Below, piece by piece: positions 1-9,661 of a stretch of 30,154 nucleotides of DNA; position 1 is the first letter of the stretch, and every line of letters starts with the position of its first letter. The position numbers and the translations under genes were made by a program. This DNA comes from Tissierellia bacterium (lineage in GTDB: Bacteria > Bacillota_A > Clostridia > Tissierellales > Peptoniphilaceae), in contig JAAZCH010000216.1 in assembly GCA_012513395.1 (NCBI GenBank), positions 1-30,154 of the forward strand, in the 5' to 3' direction. Below the pieces are notes generated by a model that saw nothing but the letters and a program-made list of their open reading frames with translations, had not been told where the DNA came from and searched no databases.

Positions 1-830
1 ATTAATTCTATTTTTTTAGGTTGTATTTTAATGCTTCTCTCTTTGTAAAGTTGTCCAACAGCTTTTTTGAATGCAGATTTAGTCATTCCTGTAATCTCTT
101 TTATTTCTTCTGGACTGGATTTATCTCCTATATTTAAGACTCCATCGTTGTCTTCTAACAAGTCTAGAATAATTTCAGAGTCTTCACCGATATTCAGATA
201 AGCTCTTTCTTTAAGACTCAGTACCAATCTGCCGTCCTTGTTGACTTGGCTTACTCTTCCTTGGATGACTTCTCCAATTTCGTAGATACCTTGAGCTTCA
301 TCTTTAGGTACCAATGAATCGTATTTTTCATCTACTGCAACGAACAATCCATGATTGGGATGGATGGAGTAAATCGTCCCCATAACTGAATCATTTTCTT
401 TGTAATTAGATTTAGTTTCTAGTACTTGTCTGATATTCATAGATACCGCAAGTCTACCGGATTTATCTACATAAAGTCTTACTAAATAAGATTTTCCTTC
501 TCCAACTTGCCCCACCATTTCAGAAAAAGGCAAAAGCACATCCCTTTCTAAGCCCATATCCATAAATGCACCGATTTTGGTTTTGCTAGCTACTCTAAGT
601 AAAGCTAGTTTTCCTATTTCTATATATGGTTTTTTCGTTGTGGAAATTATTCTATCACTACTGTCCTTGTAGACGAAAACAGAAATTTCATCGCCCACTT
701 CTTTTCCACTTGGAACTTCTAGTTTTGGAAGTAGTACTGTATTTTCTATATCTCCATCTGCATATAAATAAGCACCATGATTTGCAAAATTTTTAATTTT
801 TAGTATTTGATTTTTTCCTATTTCTATCAT
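1..830 (-). CDS. cvfB: CvfB-family S1 RNA-binding protein (3' end beyond window)
   Basis: Reading the minus strand from an ATG at 830 gives about 276 residues before the sequence ends, so the C-terminus is cut off. The start MIEIGKNQIL and the repeated beta-rich S1-like units fit CvfB/YitL. Segments seen include GAFMDMGLERDVLLPFSEM near residues 90-110, GLFVAVDEKYDSLVP near 165, and VIQGRVSQVNKDGRLVLS near 195. The last visible part looks like the winged-helix domain that ends this family. CvfB proteins bind RNA and influence virulence or stress gene expression in staphylococci; the role here is unknown. A GAGGAT ribosome site sits 7 bases downstream of the mutS2 stop, so the gene is probably the last of the zapA-U32-mutS2 group. 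Assignment is by family pattern only. Confidence 0.8.
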   Translation of the reverse strand, partial: MIEIGKNQILKIKNFANHGAYLYADGDIENTVLLPKLEVPSGKEVGDEISVFVYKDSSDRIISTTKKPYIEIGKLALLRVASKTKIGAFMDMGLERDVLLPFSEMVGQVGEGKSYLVRLYVDKSGRLAVSMNIRQVLETKSNYKENDSVMGTIYSIHPNHGLFVAVDEKYDSLVPKDEAQGIYEIGEVIQGRVSQVNKDGRLVLSLKERAYLNIGEDSEIILDLLEDNDGVLNIGDKSSPEEIKEITGMTKSAFKKAVGQLYKERSIKIQPKKIEL

Positions 831-837
831 TTTATCC

Positions 838-3219
838 TCATTTCAATTCTAATATGGTAACTCCCATTCCGCCTTCTCTATACTCGCCCATTCTTGCGCT
901 TTTCACATGTCTATGCTTTTTAAAATATGGCTGGAGTCCTTCTCTAAGAGCTCCTGTACCTTTTCCGTGAATTACTTCTACCTGCTTAAGTCCAGATAAA
1001 TATGCATCATCTAAATATTTGTCCAGCTCAAAAATTGCATCTTCTACATTTTTGCCTCGTAGATCGATTTCTTTTTTAATAAATTTGGATTTCGCAGTGT
1101 GCATTTTCTTAGTTCGCTCTTTAATTCTAATTTCTGCAGCACTTTCTATAGGTACCAAAGAATTTAAAGGCAAGTTCATCTTCATTATACCCACTTGGAC
1201 CATAACATTTCCACTGGCGTCTACTTCTGCAAGAACAGTTCCTTCTTGATTTAGAGAAGGGATTCTAACTGAATCACCCATTTTTATTTCCTCTACAGGT
1301 TTATCTACTCTTATGTTTAATAGATCTTCTCTTAAATGTGCGTCTAAGTTTTTTTCTGATTTTCTTAAAAAGTCAGTAGCTTCTTGTAATCTTCTAGAAG
1401 AGTCCTCGCCGATATTTTTTGAAATATCTTTTATTTCTTCGATTATCATTTTGGATTCGTCTCTGGCATTTCGAATAATATTTCTAGCCTCTATTCTTGC
1501 TTCTTCCAAAAGTTTTTCTCGCATTTCTTCAGTTTTTTCTTTGTATGATTTAGCTCTTTCTTCTAGTCGTTTTATTTCTGCTCTGGCTATTTCTGCTTGC
1601 TCTCTTTCGGCTTCGATGATCTCTCTATTTTTTTCAATTTCAGTAAGCATATCTTCAAATTTAATATTTTCTGTTTCTACAAGACTTCTGGCATTATTAA
1701 TAATGCTTTCATCTAAACCTAGTCTTTTTGATATTTCAAAGGCATTAGATTTTCCAGGAATTCCTATTAATAATCTAAATGTCGGACTAAGAGTATCTAT
1801 ATCAAATTCCATAGAGGCATTCTCCACGCCTTCTGTCGTCATGGCATAAACTTTTAATTGGTTATAGTGAGTTGTTGCTATAGTCCTTACATCTTTTTCT
1901 CTTAATTTTTCTAAGATTGCAATAGCCAAAACTGCTCCTTCTGTAGGGTCAGTTCCAGCTCCTAATTCGTCAAACAAAACCAACGAATTGTCTTCCAACC
2001 TAGAAATAATATCCACAATATTGACCATATGAGATGAAAATGTGGATAAGCTTTGCTCTATGGATTGTTCATCGCCTATATCTGCGTATATATTATCGAA
2101 TACAGCTATTTCTGAATTGCTCCTAGCGGGAATAAATAATCCCGACTGTGCCATGGCTGTAAGTAGTCCAACTGTTTTTAAACTTACCGTCTTTCCACCA
2201 GTATTCGGTCCAGTGACTACTAGTGTTTCAAATCCCTCTCCAATATAGATATCTATTGGAACTACTGTTTTTTTATCCAGTAGCGGGTGACGACCTTGTT
2301 TTATATTTATTATTCCCTTTGTATTTAAATTGGCTTTTGTGCCGTCTTGTTTTATAGCTAGTTTCCCTTTGGCGAAAATAAAGTCTAGCTCTCTTAGAAG
2401 ATGTTCATTAGCTCCAATCTCATAAGAATTTTCTCCTACCATTTGGGATAGCTCGGCTAAAATTCTCTCTATTTCTTTGCGTTCTTCTATTTCCAATTCG
2501 CGAATCTCGTTATTCAGCTCCACTACTGCCATAGGCTCTACAAAAAGAGTAGCACCTGAGGAGCTCATGTCGTGAACCATTCCTGGTACATCTGCTCTGA
2601 AATCCCTTTTTACTGGAACCACATATCTTCCATCTCTCACTGTAAACAAAGAATCTTGCAAATACTTTTTATTTTCTTCTGAAGTAATCATCTTATTTAA
2701 TTTGGATTTAATACTTTCCGATTTAGATTTTTTGCCTATCCTAATGCTTCTTAGCTTCGGAGATGCATCGTCTGATATTTCATTTTCAGAAATTATCGCT
2801 CTATAAATAGCATTTTCAATTCTATCGAAGGTACTTAAAGACTCTATCATATCTCCAATGTAGAGAAATTTGCTTTCTAAATCCTCTTGAAGGGTATCCT
2901 TTAAATATTTTTTTAAAGCATTTGCACATCTTAAAGTCTCGGCGATTTTTAATAACCCTTCTGGTGTTAAACTTCCGCCGATTTGTGTTCTTTTTATTTC
3001 TCTTTGTATTGGCTTTACGCCGTAGAGAGGAGGATTCCCTCTCTTTATTATCAATTGAAATGCTTCTTCAGTTTCTCGAAGCCATTTTCTTACTTCTTCA
3101 ATATTTGTAGAAGGTTTTAGAGACTTGGCATACTCTTCTCCTAGCTGTGATTCTGCCTCCGCAGCCAAAAGTTCTACAATTTTATAGTATTCCAGTGTCT
3201 TTAACGATTTTTCATACAT
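838..3219 (-). CDS. mutS2: Endonuclease/ribosome-rescue ATPase MutS2
   Basis: A 793-residue protein of the normal MutS2 length. It has the MutS core without a mismatch-recognition domain, Walker A GPNTGGKT at residues 337-344, a Walker B/ABC segment LVLFDELGAGTDP near 415, and a long coiled coil at about 520-640. A C-terminal Smr nuclease domain starts at about 715 and has the DLRG and HGKGTGALR motifs. MutS2 was first described as an anti-recombination nuclease; in Bacillus subtilis it also acts on collided ribosomes. The gene abuts the upstream U32 gene with no spacer (stop of one at 3220, start of this at 3219), so translation is likely coupled. Nothing looks broken. Confidence 0.97.
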   Translation of the reverse strand: MYEKSLKTLEYYKIVELLAAEAESQLGEEYAKSLKPSTNIEEVRKWLRETEEAFQLIIKRGNPPLYGVKPIQREIKRTQIGGSLTPEGLLKIAETLRCANALKKYLKDTLQEDLESKFLYIGDMIESLSTFDRIENAIYRAIISENEISDDASPKLRSIRIGKKSKSESIKSKLNKMITSEENKKYLQDSLFTVRDGRYVVPVKRDFRADVPGMVHDMSSSGATLFVEPMAVVELNNEIRELEIEERKEIERILAELSQMVGENSYEIGANEHLLRELDFIFAKGKLAIKQDGTKANLNTKGIINIKQGRHPLLDKKTVVPIDIYIGEGFETLVVTGPNTGGKTVSLKTVGLLTAMAQSGLFIPARSNSEIAVFDNIYADIGDEQSIEQSLSTFSSHMVNIVDIISRLEDNSLVLFDELGAGTDPTEGAVLAIAILEKLREKDVRTIATTHYNQLKVYAMTTEGVENASMEFDIDTLSPTFRLLIGIPGKSNAFEISKRLGLDESIINNARSLVETENIKFEDMLTEIEKNREIIEAEREQAEIARAEIKRLEERAKSYKEKTEEMREKLLEEARIEARNIIRNARDESKMIIEEIKDISKNIGEDSSRRLQEATDFLRKSEKNLDAHLREDLLNIRVDKPVEEIKMGDSVRIPSLNQEGTVLAEVDASGNVMVQVGIMKMNLPLNSLVPIESAAEIRIKERTKKMHTAKSKFIKKEIDLRGKNVEDAIFELDKYLDDAYLSGLKQVEVIHGKGTGALREGLQPYFKKHRHVKSARMGEYREGGMGVTILELK

Positions 3220-5556
3220 CTATTCTACACCTCTAAAATAGTGTCCATGGGTAATATTTTCCCATTTCTCTTTTAGTTTTTCGTTTAAATTACTCATTTT
3301 CCCATTTCTAGCTTTTACAAATTCATCAATAATCTCTTGTGGATTATCTTCAAATGTAAAATCCAGTAAAAGATAATCGATTCCTGATTCAGAAATCTTA
3401 TCCAAATGCTCAATTATGGAAATTGGATATGAATTATAAATTATTGAAAGGTCATCCTCTCTTTTCGTTTTAAAGTCTACATTTTTTTCATCTCTTAATA
3501 CATATCCTTCTTTAAAATTGCATACCTCACAATTCCTTTTGTATTCACATTTTTTAATTAGTGAAAATGGACAATGTTTCATAGTCATAACCCTAAGAAA
3601 TCCGTATCCAATTGTTTCTATTGTAGCATCCGTTCTTCTTCTAATCTCGGCAATTTGATGAAATGTTAACTCTGGAGACAAAATAATATCTTCCATATTA
3701 TTGTCACCTAAGAAATCTATTCCATGGGAGTTAAATACATTAAGTCCCATATCTCCAATTAGCTTTTTATCTTCAAAAGCAACTAGACCACCAAGATTGT
3801 CTACAACTACACCTGTCATGGGTACGTGTTTTATTTTTTCTCTTAGGCTTTCATAGTCTTTGTGAAATAGAATTTTAGGAGATCTATAATAAACTTCTTT
3901 TCCTTTTTCTAAAAGGCTTTTGTATATACCTATGTCCAAAAATCTCAAATAAAATCTGTCTATATTTCCTATTTTGATCCCTTCAAATTGCTCTCGTTCA
4001 CTCAATGAAACAGAGAATTTAATCTTAGTTTTTTCTATAGACTTAGGATTTTTGTTTATATTTACTTTTTTTGACTCTCGAAGAGTCGATTTTCGAATTA
4101 TAGATTCCAATTTTTCTATAGCTTCACGCCTCAAAGAATTTAAAATTCCCACTGGCATAAATATATTTTCGTCAATATCTATTTCTAAATTTTTTAAAAC
4201 AAATTCTGTATTTCCTAGTTTGTCCAATTGTTTGTATATACTTTCAAAATTAGCTGGTGCTTTTATAGACTCCTCCACAATTTTCTCACCAAAAACTTCG
4301 ACTTCATATTTATCAGACAAAAGTTTTAGCTTTGGATAATCTCCCAAATGCGCAGTAAATTTAAATTCAATTTGTAGTTTCTTATTGTCCGTTTCGTAAG
4401 TTTTTCTAGCATTTTCTAAAGTAGACATATTGTGAATTCTTCTGACTTCTCCACCCTTTGTCACTTTAAAAGGCAACTGAATATTTACTTTGCCTTTGGA
4501 ATAATTTTTGTTGGCATTTAAAGTTTTACGTCCAGTTACAGTTTGAAATTCCAGTAGGTCTCCTTCGTTGATGTCTTCAAAAAATTCCACCATTAGGTTT
4601 TTATATTGAGTCTCTAGTACATCTCCTACTTTTAATCCCCTGTTGTCTGGTCTTGTGGAATCTACTAGATTTTTTCCAAATTCATTGAACATTATACCTT
4701 TTGTAAAGCCTCTGTTAAATGCTTGCTTTAATAATTTTTCTTCTCCTTTTATGCTAAGACCGTCTATTCCTTTTCTATAAGAATTTATTACTGTCGCCAC
4801 ATACTCAGGTCTTTTCATTCTGCCTTCGATTTTTATAGAGTCTACTCCGGCATCTATCAATTGTTCTAGATTTTCCAAGGTGTATAAATCCTTTGGACTG
4901 ATTAGATATCCTCTGGAATCTTTTAAAGGTTCTCCATCCCTTTTTATTATTTCGTAAGATTTTCTACAAGGCTGGGCGCATCTTCCTCTATTTCCACTTC
5001 TGCCACCTATCATAGAGCTCATTAAGCATTGGCCTGAATAGCTGATGCAAAGTGCTCCATGGGCGAATGCTTCAATTTGTAAATTCAAATTGTCTCTCAT
5101 TAATTTTATTTCTGAAAGGGGCGTTTCTCTGGCTAATACGATTCTTTTGAATCCATTTTTCTCCAAAAATTTTCCACCTTCTAGAGAATTAATAGTCATT
5201 TGAGTTGAAGCATGAAGTTCCAAATTAGGAAAATTCTCTCTTATAACCTTTGCTAAACCTAGATCTTGAACAATTATTCCGTCTACGCCTATTGTGTCCA
5301 AGTAATATATATAATCAACGGCTCTTTCTAGTTCCCTTTCGTCTAGTAGAGTGTTTACAGTGACATAAATTCTAACATCTCTAAAATGGGCATAAAGAAC
5401 AGCTTCAGCCAATTCTTCGTCAGAAAAATTGTTAGCCGAAGCTCTTGCACTAAAGCTTTGACCTCCTAGATAAACCGCATTTGCTCCATTTTGGATAGCA
5501 GCGATTAAGGATTCTTTGCCTCCTGCTGGTGCCAGTAGTTCAATTTCGTTTCTCAA
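3220..5556 (-). CDS. U32-family RlhA/TrhP-like RNA hydroxylation protein
   Basis: A 778-residue protein with the U32 signature EAFAHGALCISYSGQC at about 162-177. The paired cysteines C170/C177 and C193/C197 match the iron-sulfur ligands of this family. The middle part resembles the DUF3656 collagenase-like domain found in the long members, such as Escherichia coli RlhA. A second Cys-rich stretch near the C-terminus (KHCPF, KKCEYKRNCEVC) may bind metal. Long U32 proteins are annotated as peptidases, but characterised relatives hydroxylate 23S rRNA C2501 or wobble uridine in tRNA using prephenate-derived chemistry; which applies here is not shown. The start is a TTG at 5556, inside the last codons of the upstream gene, with GGAGG 12 bases before it. 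No ATG is available nearby. Confidence 0.85.
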   Translation of the reverse strand: MRNEIELLAPAGGKESLIAAIQNGANAVYLGGQSFSARASANNFSDEELAEAVLYAHFRDVRIYVTVNTLLDERELERAVDYIYYLDTIGVDGIIVQDLGLAKVIRENFPNLELHASTQMTINSLEGGKFLEKNGFKRIVLARETPLSEIKLMRDNLNLQIEAFAHGALCISYSGQCLMSSMIGGRSGNRGRCAQPCRKSYEIIKRDGEPLKDSRGYLISPKDLYTLENLEQLIDAGVDSIKIEGRMKRPEYVATVINSYRKGIDGLSIKGEEKLLKQAFNRGFTKGIMFNEFGKNLVDSTRPDNRGLKVGDVLETQYKNLMVEFFEDINEGDLLEFQTVTGRKTLNANKNYSKGKVNIQLPFKVTKGGEVRRIHNMSTLENARKTYETDNKKLQIEFKFTAHLGDYPKLKLLSDKYEVEVFGEKIVEESIKAPANFESIYKQLDKLGNTEFVLKNLEIDIDENIFMPVGILNSLRREAIEKLESIIRKSTLRESKKVNINKNPKSIEKTKIKFSVSLSEREQFEGIKIGNIDRFYLRFLDIGIYKSLLEKGKEVYYRSPKILFHKDYESLREKIKHVPMTGVVVDNLGGLVAFEDKKLIGDMGLNVFNSHGIDFLGDNNMEDIILSPELTFHQIAEIRRRTDATIETIGYGFLRVMTMKHCPFSLIKKCEYKRNCEVCNFKEGYVLRDEKNVDFKTKREDDLSIIYNSYPISIIEHLDKISESGIDYLLLDFTFEDNPQEIIDEFVKARNGKMSNLNEKLKEKWENITHGHYFRGVE

Positions 5557-6127
5557 GCTTTGCTATTTCCTCCTTAAGGTTTCTGATAGAGCTCTTCAAG
5601 TTTATTATCTCTTTGTTTCTATCAAAATTAAGTCTTTCTTGATTGGATAACTTGTTTTTTAGCATGTCTATTTCTTTTTTTGCTTCATCCAATTCTTTAT
5701 TCTTTTCGGCTACTTCGTTAAATGCTTTTTTGTATTTCTCAGCTTCTTCCTTTAGCTTATTAGTACTAAAACTTTCTGCCTTTTTGTATTTTTCAATAAG
5801 GGTTTCATTTTCTATCTTCAGTTGCTTCAATGTCTCCAGTTCTTTTTGAGTTGCTTCAAAACGTTGTAGCTTTTTGACATTTTCGTCATTTTTTATGCTT
5901 ATTTTAAAGTCCTCTAACTTTTTCTTTTCTTTTTCCAACTGGTCCTTGAGATTTACAGCTACTAAAATAATGCCCTCCGTTTTTGTAAGTTTAGGATTGG
6001 CTTTAATAGTTTCTTTAATTGCCCTATCTACTTGAGACGTTACGTAAGTTATATGCTTTTCATCCTCTAAGCTCACCACATTAAAGGTAATACCGTCGAT
6101 CTCCACTTGAACTCTGTTCTTACTCAT
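5540..6127 (-). CDS. ZapA-like cell-division protein with long coiled coil
   Basis: A 195-residue protein. The first 85 residues (VQVEIDGITFNVVS, then HITYVTSQVDRAIKE and GIILVAVNLKDQL) fit the ZapA fold, which binds and bundles FtsZ. The remainder, about 90-195, is a continuous Lys/Glu-rich coiled coil, so the protein is longer than the usual 85-110 residue ZapA. Extended ZapA-like proteins next to pheT and a U32 gene are common in Clostridia. The 3' end overlaps the U32 gene by 17 bases. The start is preceded by AAAGGGCGGG, a serviceable ribosome site, and sits just downstream of the pheT terminator. Confidence 0.8.
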   Translation of the reverse strand: MSKNRVQVEIDGITFNVVSLEDEKHITYVTSQVDRAIKETIKANPKLTKTEGIILVAVNLKDQLEKEKKKLEDFKISIKNDENVKKLQRFEATQKELETLKQLKIENETLIEKYKKAESFSTNKLKEEAEKYKKAFNEVAEKNKELDEAKKEIDMLKNKLSNQERLNFDRNKEIINLKSSIRNLKEEIAKLEKRN

Positions 6128-6144
6128 CTAATCCCGCCCTTTCC

Positions 6145-6169
6145 AAAAAAGGTAGACAAAAGTCTACCT
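6145..6169 (-). terminator. Intrinsic terminator after pheT
   Basis: On the minus strand an 8-bp perfect stem (AGGTAGAC / GTCTACCT, loop TTTT) is followed by six Ts, starting two bases after the pheT stop codon. I see no promoter between it and zapA, so downstream genes may depend on read-through. Confidence 0.88.
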
Positions 6170-6170
6170 A

Positions 6171-8561
6171 TTAATCTCTTAAAACTGCACTTAATTCTGC
6201 TTTAAGATTCTCAACTATTTTTTCCATTATTCCATTTACTTCTTCATCAGTTAAGGTTTTTTCATGAGATCTAAATCTTAAATTAAATGCCACACTCTTC
6301 TTACCCTTTTCTATTTGCTCCCCAGTATAGATGTCGAATACTTTAAATTCTTCTAGCATATCTCCAGCTATTTCATTTGCTATTACTTTTACTTGAGACA
6401 TCATAATATTTTCATCTATAATAATCGCCAAGTCTCTATCAGAACTTGGATATTTGGGAAGTGGTTTGTATAATCTTTCTTCTGTAGAATTTTCTACAAT
6501 TAAATCAAAGTCAAATTCTCCTGCTACCACTCGATTTTTTAATTCATAATTTTCCATAACCAGTGGATGAATCTCTCCAAAGGTTCCTAAAAAGCTTTCA
6601 CCTAAATAAATATTAGCGCATCTTCCCGGGTGATATATTTCATTTTCTGATTCTCTTTCAAAGGAATAGTTATTAATTCCCAGCTGATCAAATGATTTCT
6701 CCAAAGATTCTTTCACAAAAAAGAAATCAGCATCTCCATATGCAGAAATAATAAACTTTAATTCTTCTGTAGGAATTCCATCTGCATCCACTTCAGGAGA
6801 AAATGTATTTCCTATTTCATAGGCTAACATATTTTCAATATTTCTATTTTGGTTTCTACTCATGACGTCCAAGACATTTCCTAGAAGTGTTGTCCTCATA
6901 ACAGAATACTCTTCTCCTAGAGGATTCATTATGGTGACGTATTCTCTTCTCTTATCGCCTTCAGGAATCATTAACTTGTCATAGGTACTCGGGCTGATGA
7001 ATGAATATGTCAATAATTCACTATATCCCATTCCCTTGAGAGCATTTTTTAATGTCTTTTGTACTTGTCTAAAATATGGCTTTCCTCCACGAGTCATGGC
7101 ACTTTTAATTGGAGTAGGTTTTATATTGTTAAGTCCATAAAGTCTACCTACCTCTTCGATTAAGTCCGCCTCTATTGTAATATCTCCTCTAAAAGTAGGA
7201 ACTGTACACTCTAGTACTCCATCTTTTTCTTCTACAGAGATATCCAATCTTTCTAGGTACTCCATCATTTCAGAAGTTTCTATATCTGTACCTAAAAGCA
7301 TATTGCATCTTTTTGGTCTCATAGTGACCACAATTGGAGTCTTTTTCTTTTCGTAAATATCTATTGGATTTGCAACTACTGTAGCTGCTCCAATTTCTTC
7401 CGCCAATTCACAAGCTCTGTCCACAGCTAATCTTGCAATTTCAGGATCCAATCCTTTTTCAAAACGGCTACTAGCTTCTGTTCTTAAATTAAGTCTCTTG
7501 GAAGTCCTTCTTATTACAGAAGGTTCAAAATTTGCACCTTCCAATACTATTGTAGTTGTAGTGTCCTTTATTCCAGAATCCATACCACCCATAATTCCAG
7601 CAATACCTATAGGTCCTTCTCCATCTGCAATTACCATATCTGAAGAATTTAATTTTCTTATTTGGGAATCCAGAGTCTGGAACTCATAATTATCTTCTGC
7701 TTGATACACTTTAATTTCTTGTCCACGCAAATCTTCTAAATCAAAAGCATGTAAAGGTAATCCATACTCTAGCATGACGAAGTTAGTAATATCTACGATA
7801 TTATTTATAGGCCTTACACCTGCCGCCATGAGATTGTTTTGCATCCATTGGGGTGATGGCTTAATTTTAACGTCTTTTAAAACTCTTGCATAATATCTAT
7901 GACAATTTGGTGTTTCTATCGTCACGTTTTTTAAATAATCTCTGATGTCGTCTTCTTCGTTTTGGATTTTAAATTCCAAGTTTTTCAATTCTTTTTTAAG
8001 TGTAGCTTTGGCCTCTCTTGCCATTCCCACTATACTCAAACAATCAGGACGATTCGGTGTGATTTCACAATCCAAAATATCCCAATCTAAATCCAAAAGC
8101 TTTACTACATCTTCTCCAACTTTTGTGTCTTCATTAAAAATATAAATTCCATCGCGAAATTCTCTAGGTATTACACTGACATCATAGCCCAATTCATCTA
8201 ATGCGCACATCATTCCAAAGGATTCTTCCCCCCTGAATTCTGTGGGCTCTATAGTAACGCCACCAGGTAATTTTGCACCAACTGTCGCTACGGGAATAAC
8301 TGCTCCTTCCACGACATTGGGAGCTCCTGTCACTATTTTTACAACTTCGTCTCCCATATCCACTTGGCAAATAATTAGCTTATCTGCATTGGGATGAGGT
8401 TCTATTTTCAAAACTTTTCCAGTCTTTATGCCACTGATTTCTGCATCTCTATCTATTATTTGATCTACATGAGAACCTGAGTCTGTAATTTTATCTGCCA
8501 AGACTCTAGTATCTACATCTATTTCACAATAATCATTTAGCCATTTAATTGGTAATAACAT
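6171..8561 (-). CDS. pheT: Phenylalanine-tRNA ligase beta subunit
   Basis: A 796-residue protein, the usual length for bacterial PheT. The order of domains is normal. An EMAP-like tRNA-binding domain spans about 40-150 (KVLKIEPHPNADKL). The B3/B4 editing region contains GIAGIMGG and LEGANFEPSVIRRTSKRL, with the B5 domain after it. A catalytic-like core follows, and a C-terminal ferredoxin-fold anticodon-binding domain begins near YPSSDRDLAIII. It pairs with PheS to form the alpha2beta2 enzyme that charges tRNA-Phe. The start lies 9 bases after the pheS stop, so the two are co-transcribed and end at the terminator immediately downstream. Confidence 0.98.
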   Translation of the reverse strand: MLLPIKWLNDYCEIDVDTRVLADKITDSGSHVDQIIDRDAEISGIKTGKVLKIEPHPNADKLIICQVDMGDEVVKIVTGAPNVVEGAVIPVATVGAKLPGGVTIEPTEFRGEESFGMMCALDELGYDVSVIPREFRDGIYIFNEDTKVGEDVVKLLDLDWDILDCEITPNRPDCLSIVGMAREAKATLKKELKNLEFKIQNEEDDIRDYLKNVTIETPNCHRYYARVLKDVKIKPSPQWMQNNLMAAGVRPINNIVDITNFVMLEYGLPLHAFDLEDLRGQEIKVYQAEDNYEFQTLDSQIRKLNSSDMVIADGEGPIGIAGIMGGMDSGIKDTTTTIVLEGANFEPSVIRRTSKRLNLRTEASSRFEKGLDPEIARLAVDRACELAEEIGAATVVANPIDIYEKKKTPIVVTMRPKRCNMLLGTDIETSEMMEYLERLDISVEEKDGVLECTVPTFRGDITIEADLIEEVGRLYGLNNIKPTPIKSAMTRGGKPYFRQVQKTLKNALKGMGYSELLTYSFISPSTYDKLMIPEGDKRREYVTIMNPLGEEYSVMRTTLLGNVLDVMSRNQNRNIENMLAYEIGNTFSPEVDADGIPTEELKFIISAYGDADFFFVKESLEKSFDQLGINNYSFERESENEIYHPGRCANIYLGESFLGTFGEIHPLVMENYELKNRVVAGEFDFDLIVENSTEERLYKPLPKYPSSDRDLAIIIDENIMMSQVKVIANEIAGDMLEEFKVFDIYTGEQIEKGKKSVAFNLRFRSHEKTLTDEEVNGIMEKIVENLKAELSAVLRD

Positions 8562-8570
8562 ATTTTCCCC

Positions 8571-9593
8571 CTAAAATTGATCCAAGAATCTATTGTCGTT
8601 TTCAAAAAGCAATCTGATATTAGGTATTCCATATTTAACCATGGTAACCCTATCTACGCCAAGTCCAAAGGCAAAGCCAGTGTATTTCTCTGAATCTATT
8701 CCACAATTTTCCAAAACCTGAGGATGAACCATTCCTCCACCTAAAAGTTCCATGCTCCATCCCGTTCCGCCACAAGCACTGCATCCAGCGCCGTGACAGC
8801 TAAAACAAGTCACGTCTACTTCTACACTAGGTTCTGTAAATGGAAAATAATGAGGTCTATATCTAGTTTCTATATCTTCACCGAAGAATTCCTTAATAAA
8901 TATATCTAATGTTCCGATTAAATCTCCCATGGAAATATTTTCACCTACTACGAGGCCTTCCATTTGGTGAAACATCGGTGAGTGAGTGTCATCCACATCG
9001 TCAAAACGAAATGTTCTACCAGCAGATACCATCTTAATGGGAGCTCCATATTTTTTCATTGAACGAATCTGTACCGGCGAAGTGTGAGTTCTCAAAAGAT
9101 TATTTTCATCTATATAAAATGTATCTGACAAATCTCTAGAAGGATGGTCATCAGGAGAGTTTAAGTAATCGAAGTTGTTCGCTACGGATTCGATTTCTGG
9201 TCCAGGAATTATTCTAAAACCTAAAGACACAAACAAATCTTCCAACTCTTCCATGGTCTTCATAAGAGGATGGTCGTTTCCAACTTTAATATTATCCTTC
9301 TCCAAGGAGATATCGATAATTTCTCTAGCCAGTTTTTGTTTTAGAATCCCCGTGCTTAAAGCTTCCTTTTTATTATTAATCTCATCTTTTAAAAGATTGC
9401 CTACTTCGTTTGCAAGCTTTCCTATTACAGGTCTTTCTTCATTACTTAATTTTCCCATTCCTTTAAGAGCAAGGGTCATAAGTCCTTTTTTACCTAAGTA
9501 TTTAACTCTTAATTTTTCAAGAGAGTCCACTTCATTTATTGTGGAAATCTCTTCTAAGAATTCATTTTTTATATTCTCAATTTGTTCTCTCAT
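8571..9593 (-). CDS. pheS: Phenylalanine-tRNA ligase alpha subunit
   Basis: A 340-residue class II synthetase catalytic subunit of normal length. An N-terminal coiled-coil tRNA-binding arm covers residues 1-85. Motif 2 is seen as RTHTSPVQIRSM and motif 3 as FGLGVDRVTMVKYGI. The Cys-rich insert CFSCHGAGCSACGGTGW is typical of clostridial and bacillar PheS. The ATG at 9593 has a GGGAG ribosome site about 10 bases upstream. The gene has its own promoter only about 30 bases upstream, so the leader is very short and leaves no room for a T-box. Confidence 0.98.
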   Translation of the reverse strand: MREQIENIKNEFLEEISTINEVDSLEKLRVKYLGKKGLMTLALKGMGKLSNEERPVIGKLANEVGNLLKDEINNKKEALSTGILKQKLAREIIDISLEKDNIKVGNDHPLMKTMEELEDLFVSLGFRIIPGPEIESVANNFDYLNSPDDHPSRDLSDTFYIDENNLLRTHTSPVQIRSMKKYGAPIKMVSAGRTFRFDDVDDTHSPMFHQMEGLVVGENISMGDLIGTLDIFIKEFFGEDIETRYRPHYFPFTEPSVEVDVTCFSCHGAGCSACGGTGWSMELLGGGMVHPQVLENCGIDSEKYTGFAFGLGVDRVTMVKYGIPNIRLLFENDNRFLDQF

Positions 9594-9622
9594 GTATTTT
9601 TTCTCCCGTTTGTATAGAAATA

Positions 9623-9651
9623 ATTATATCAAATTTATCGTAAATTGACAA
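9623..9651 (-). promoter_or_regulatory. Sigma-A-type promoter of pheST
   Basis: On the minus strand TTGTCA (9646-9651) and TATAAT (9623-9628) are separated by exactly 17 bases. The predicted transcript starts near 9616, giving an untranslated leader of about 23 bases. Confidence 0.85.
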
Positions 9652-9661
9652 TTTCAGCAGT

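Noticed and set aside
1313..1849. A 178-residue frame on the + strand inside mutS2
   Set aside because: Low-complexity Ser/Leu/Ile composition, antisense to the mutS2 coiled coil, with no ribosome site. It is a shadow frame.
9175..9648. 157-residue + strand frame over pheS
   Set aside because: Antisense to a well-conserved synthetase gene, with no independent support.
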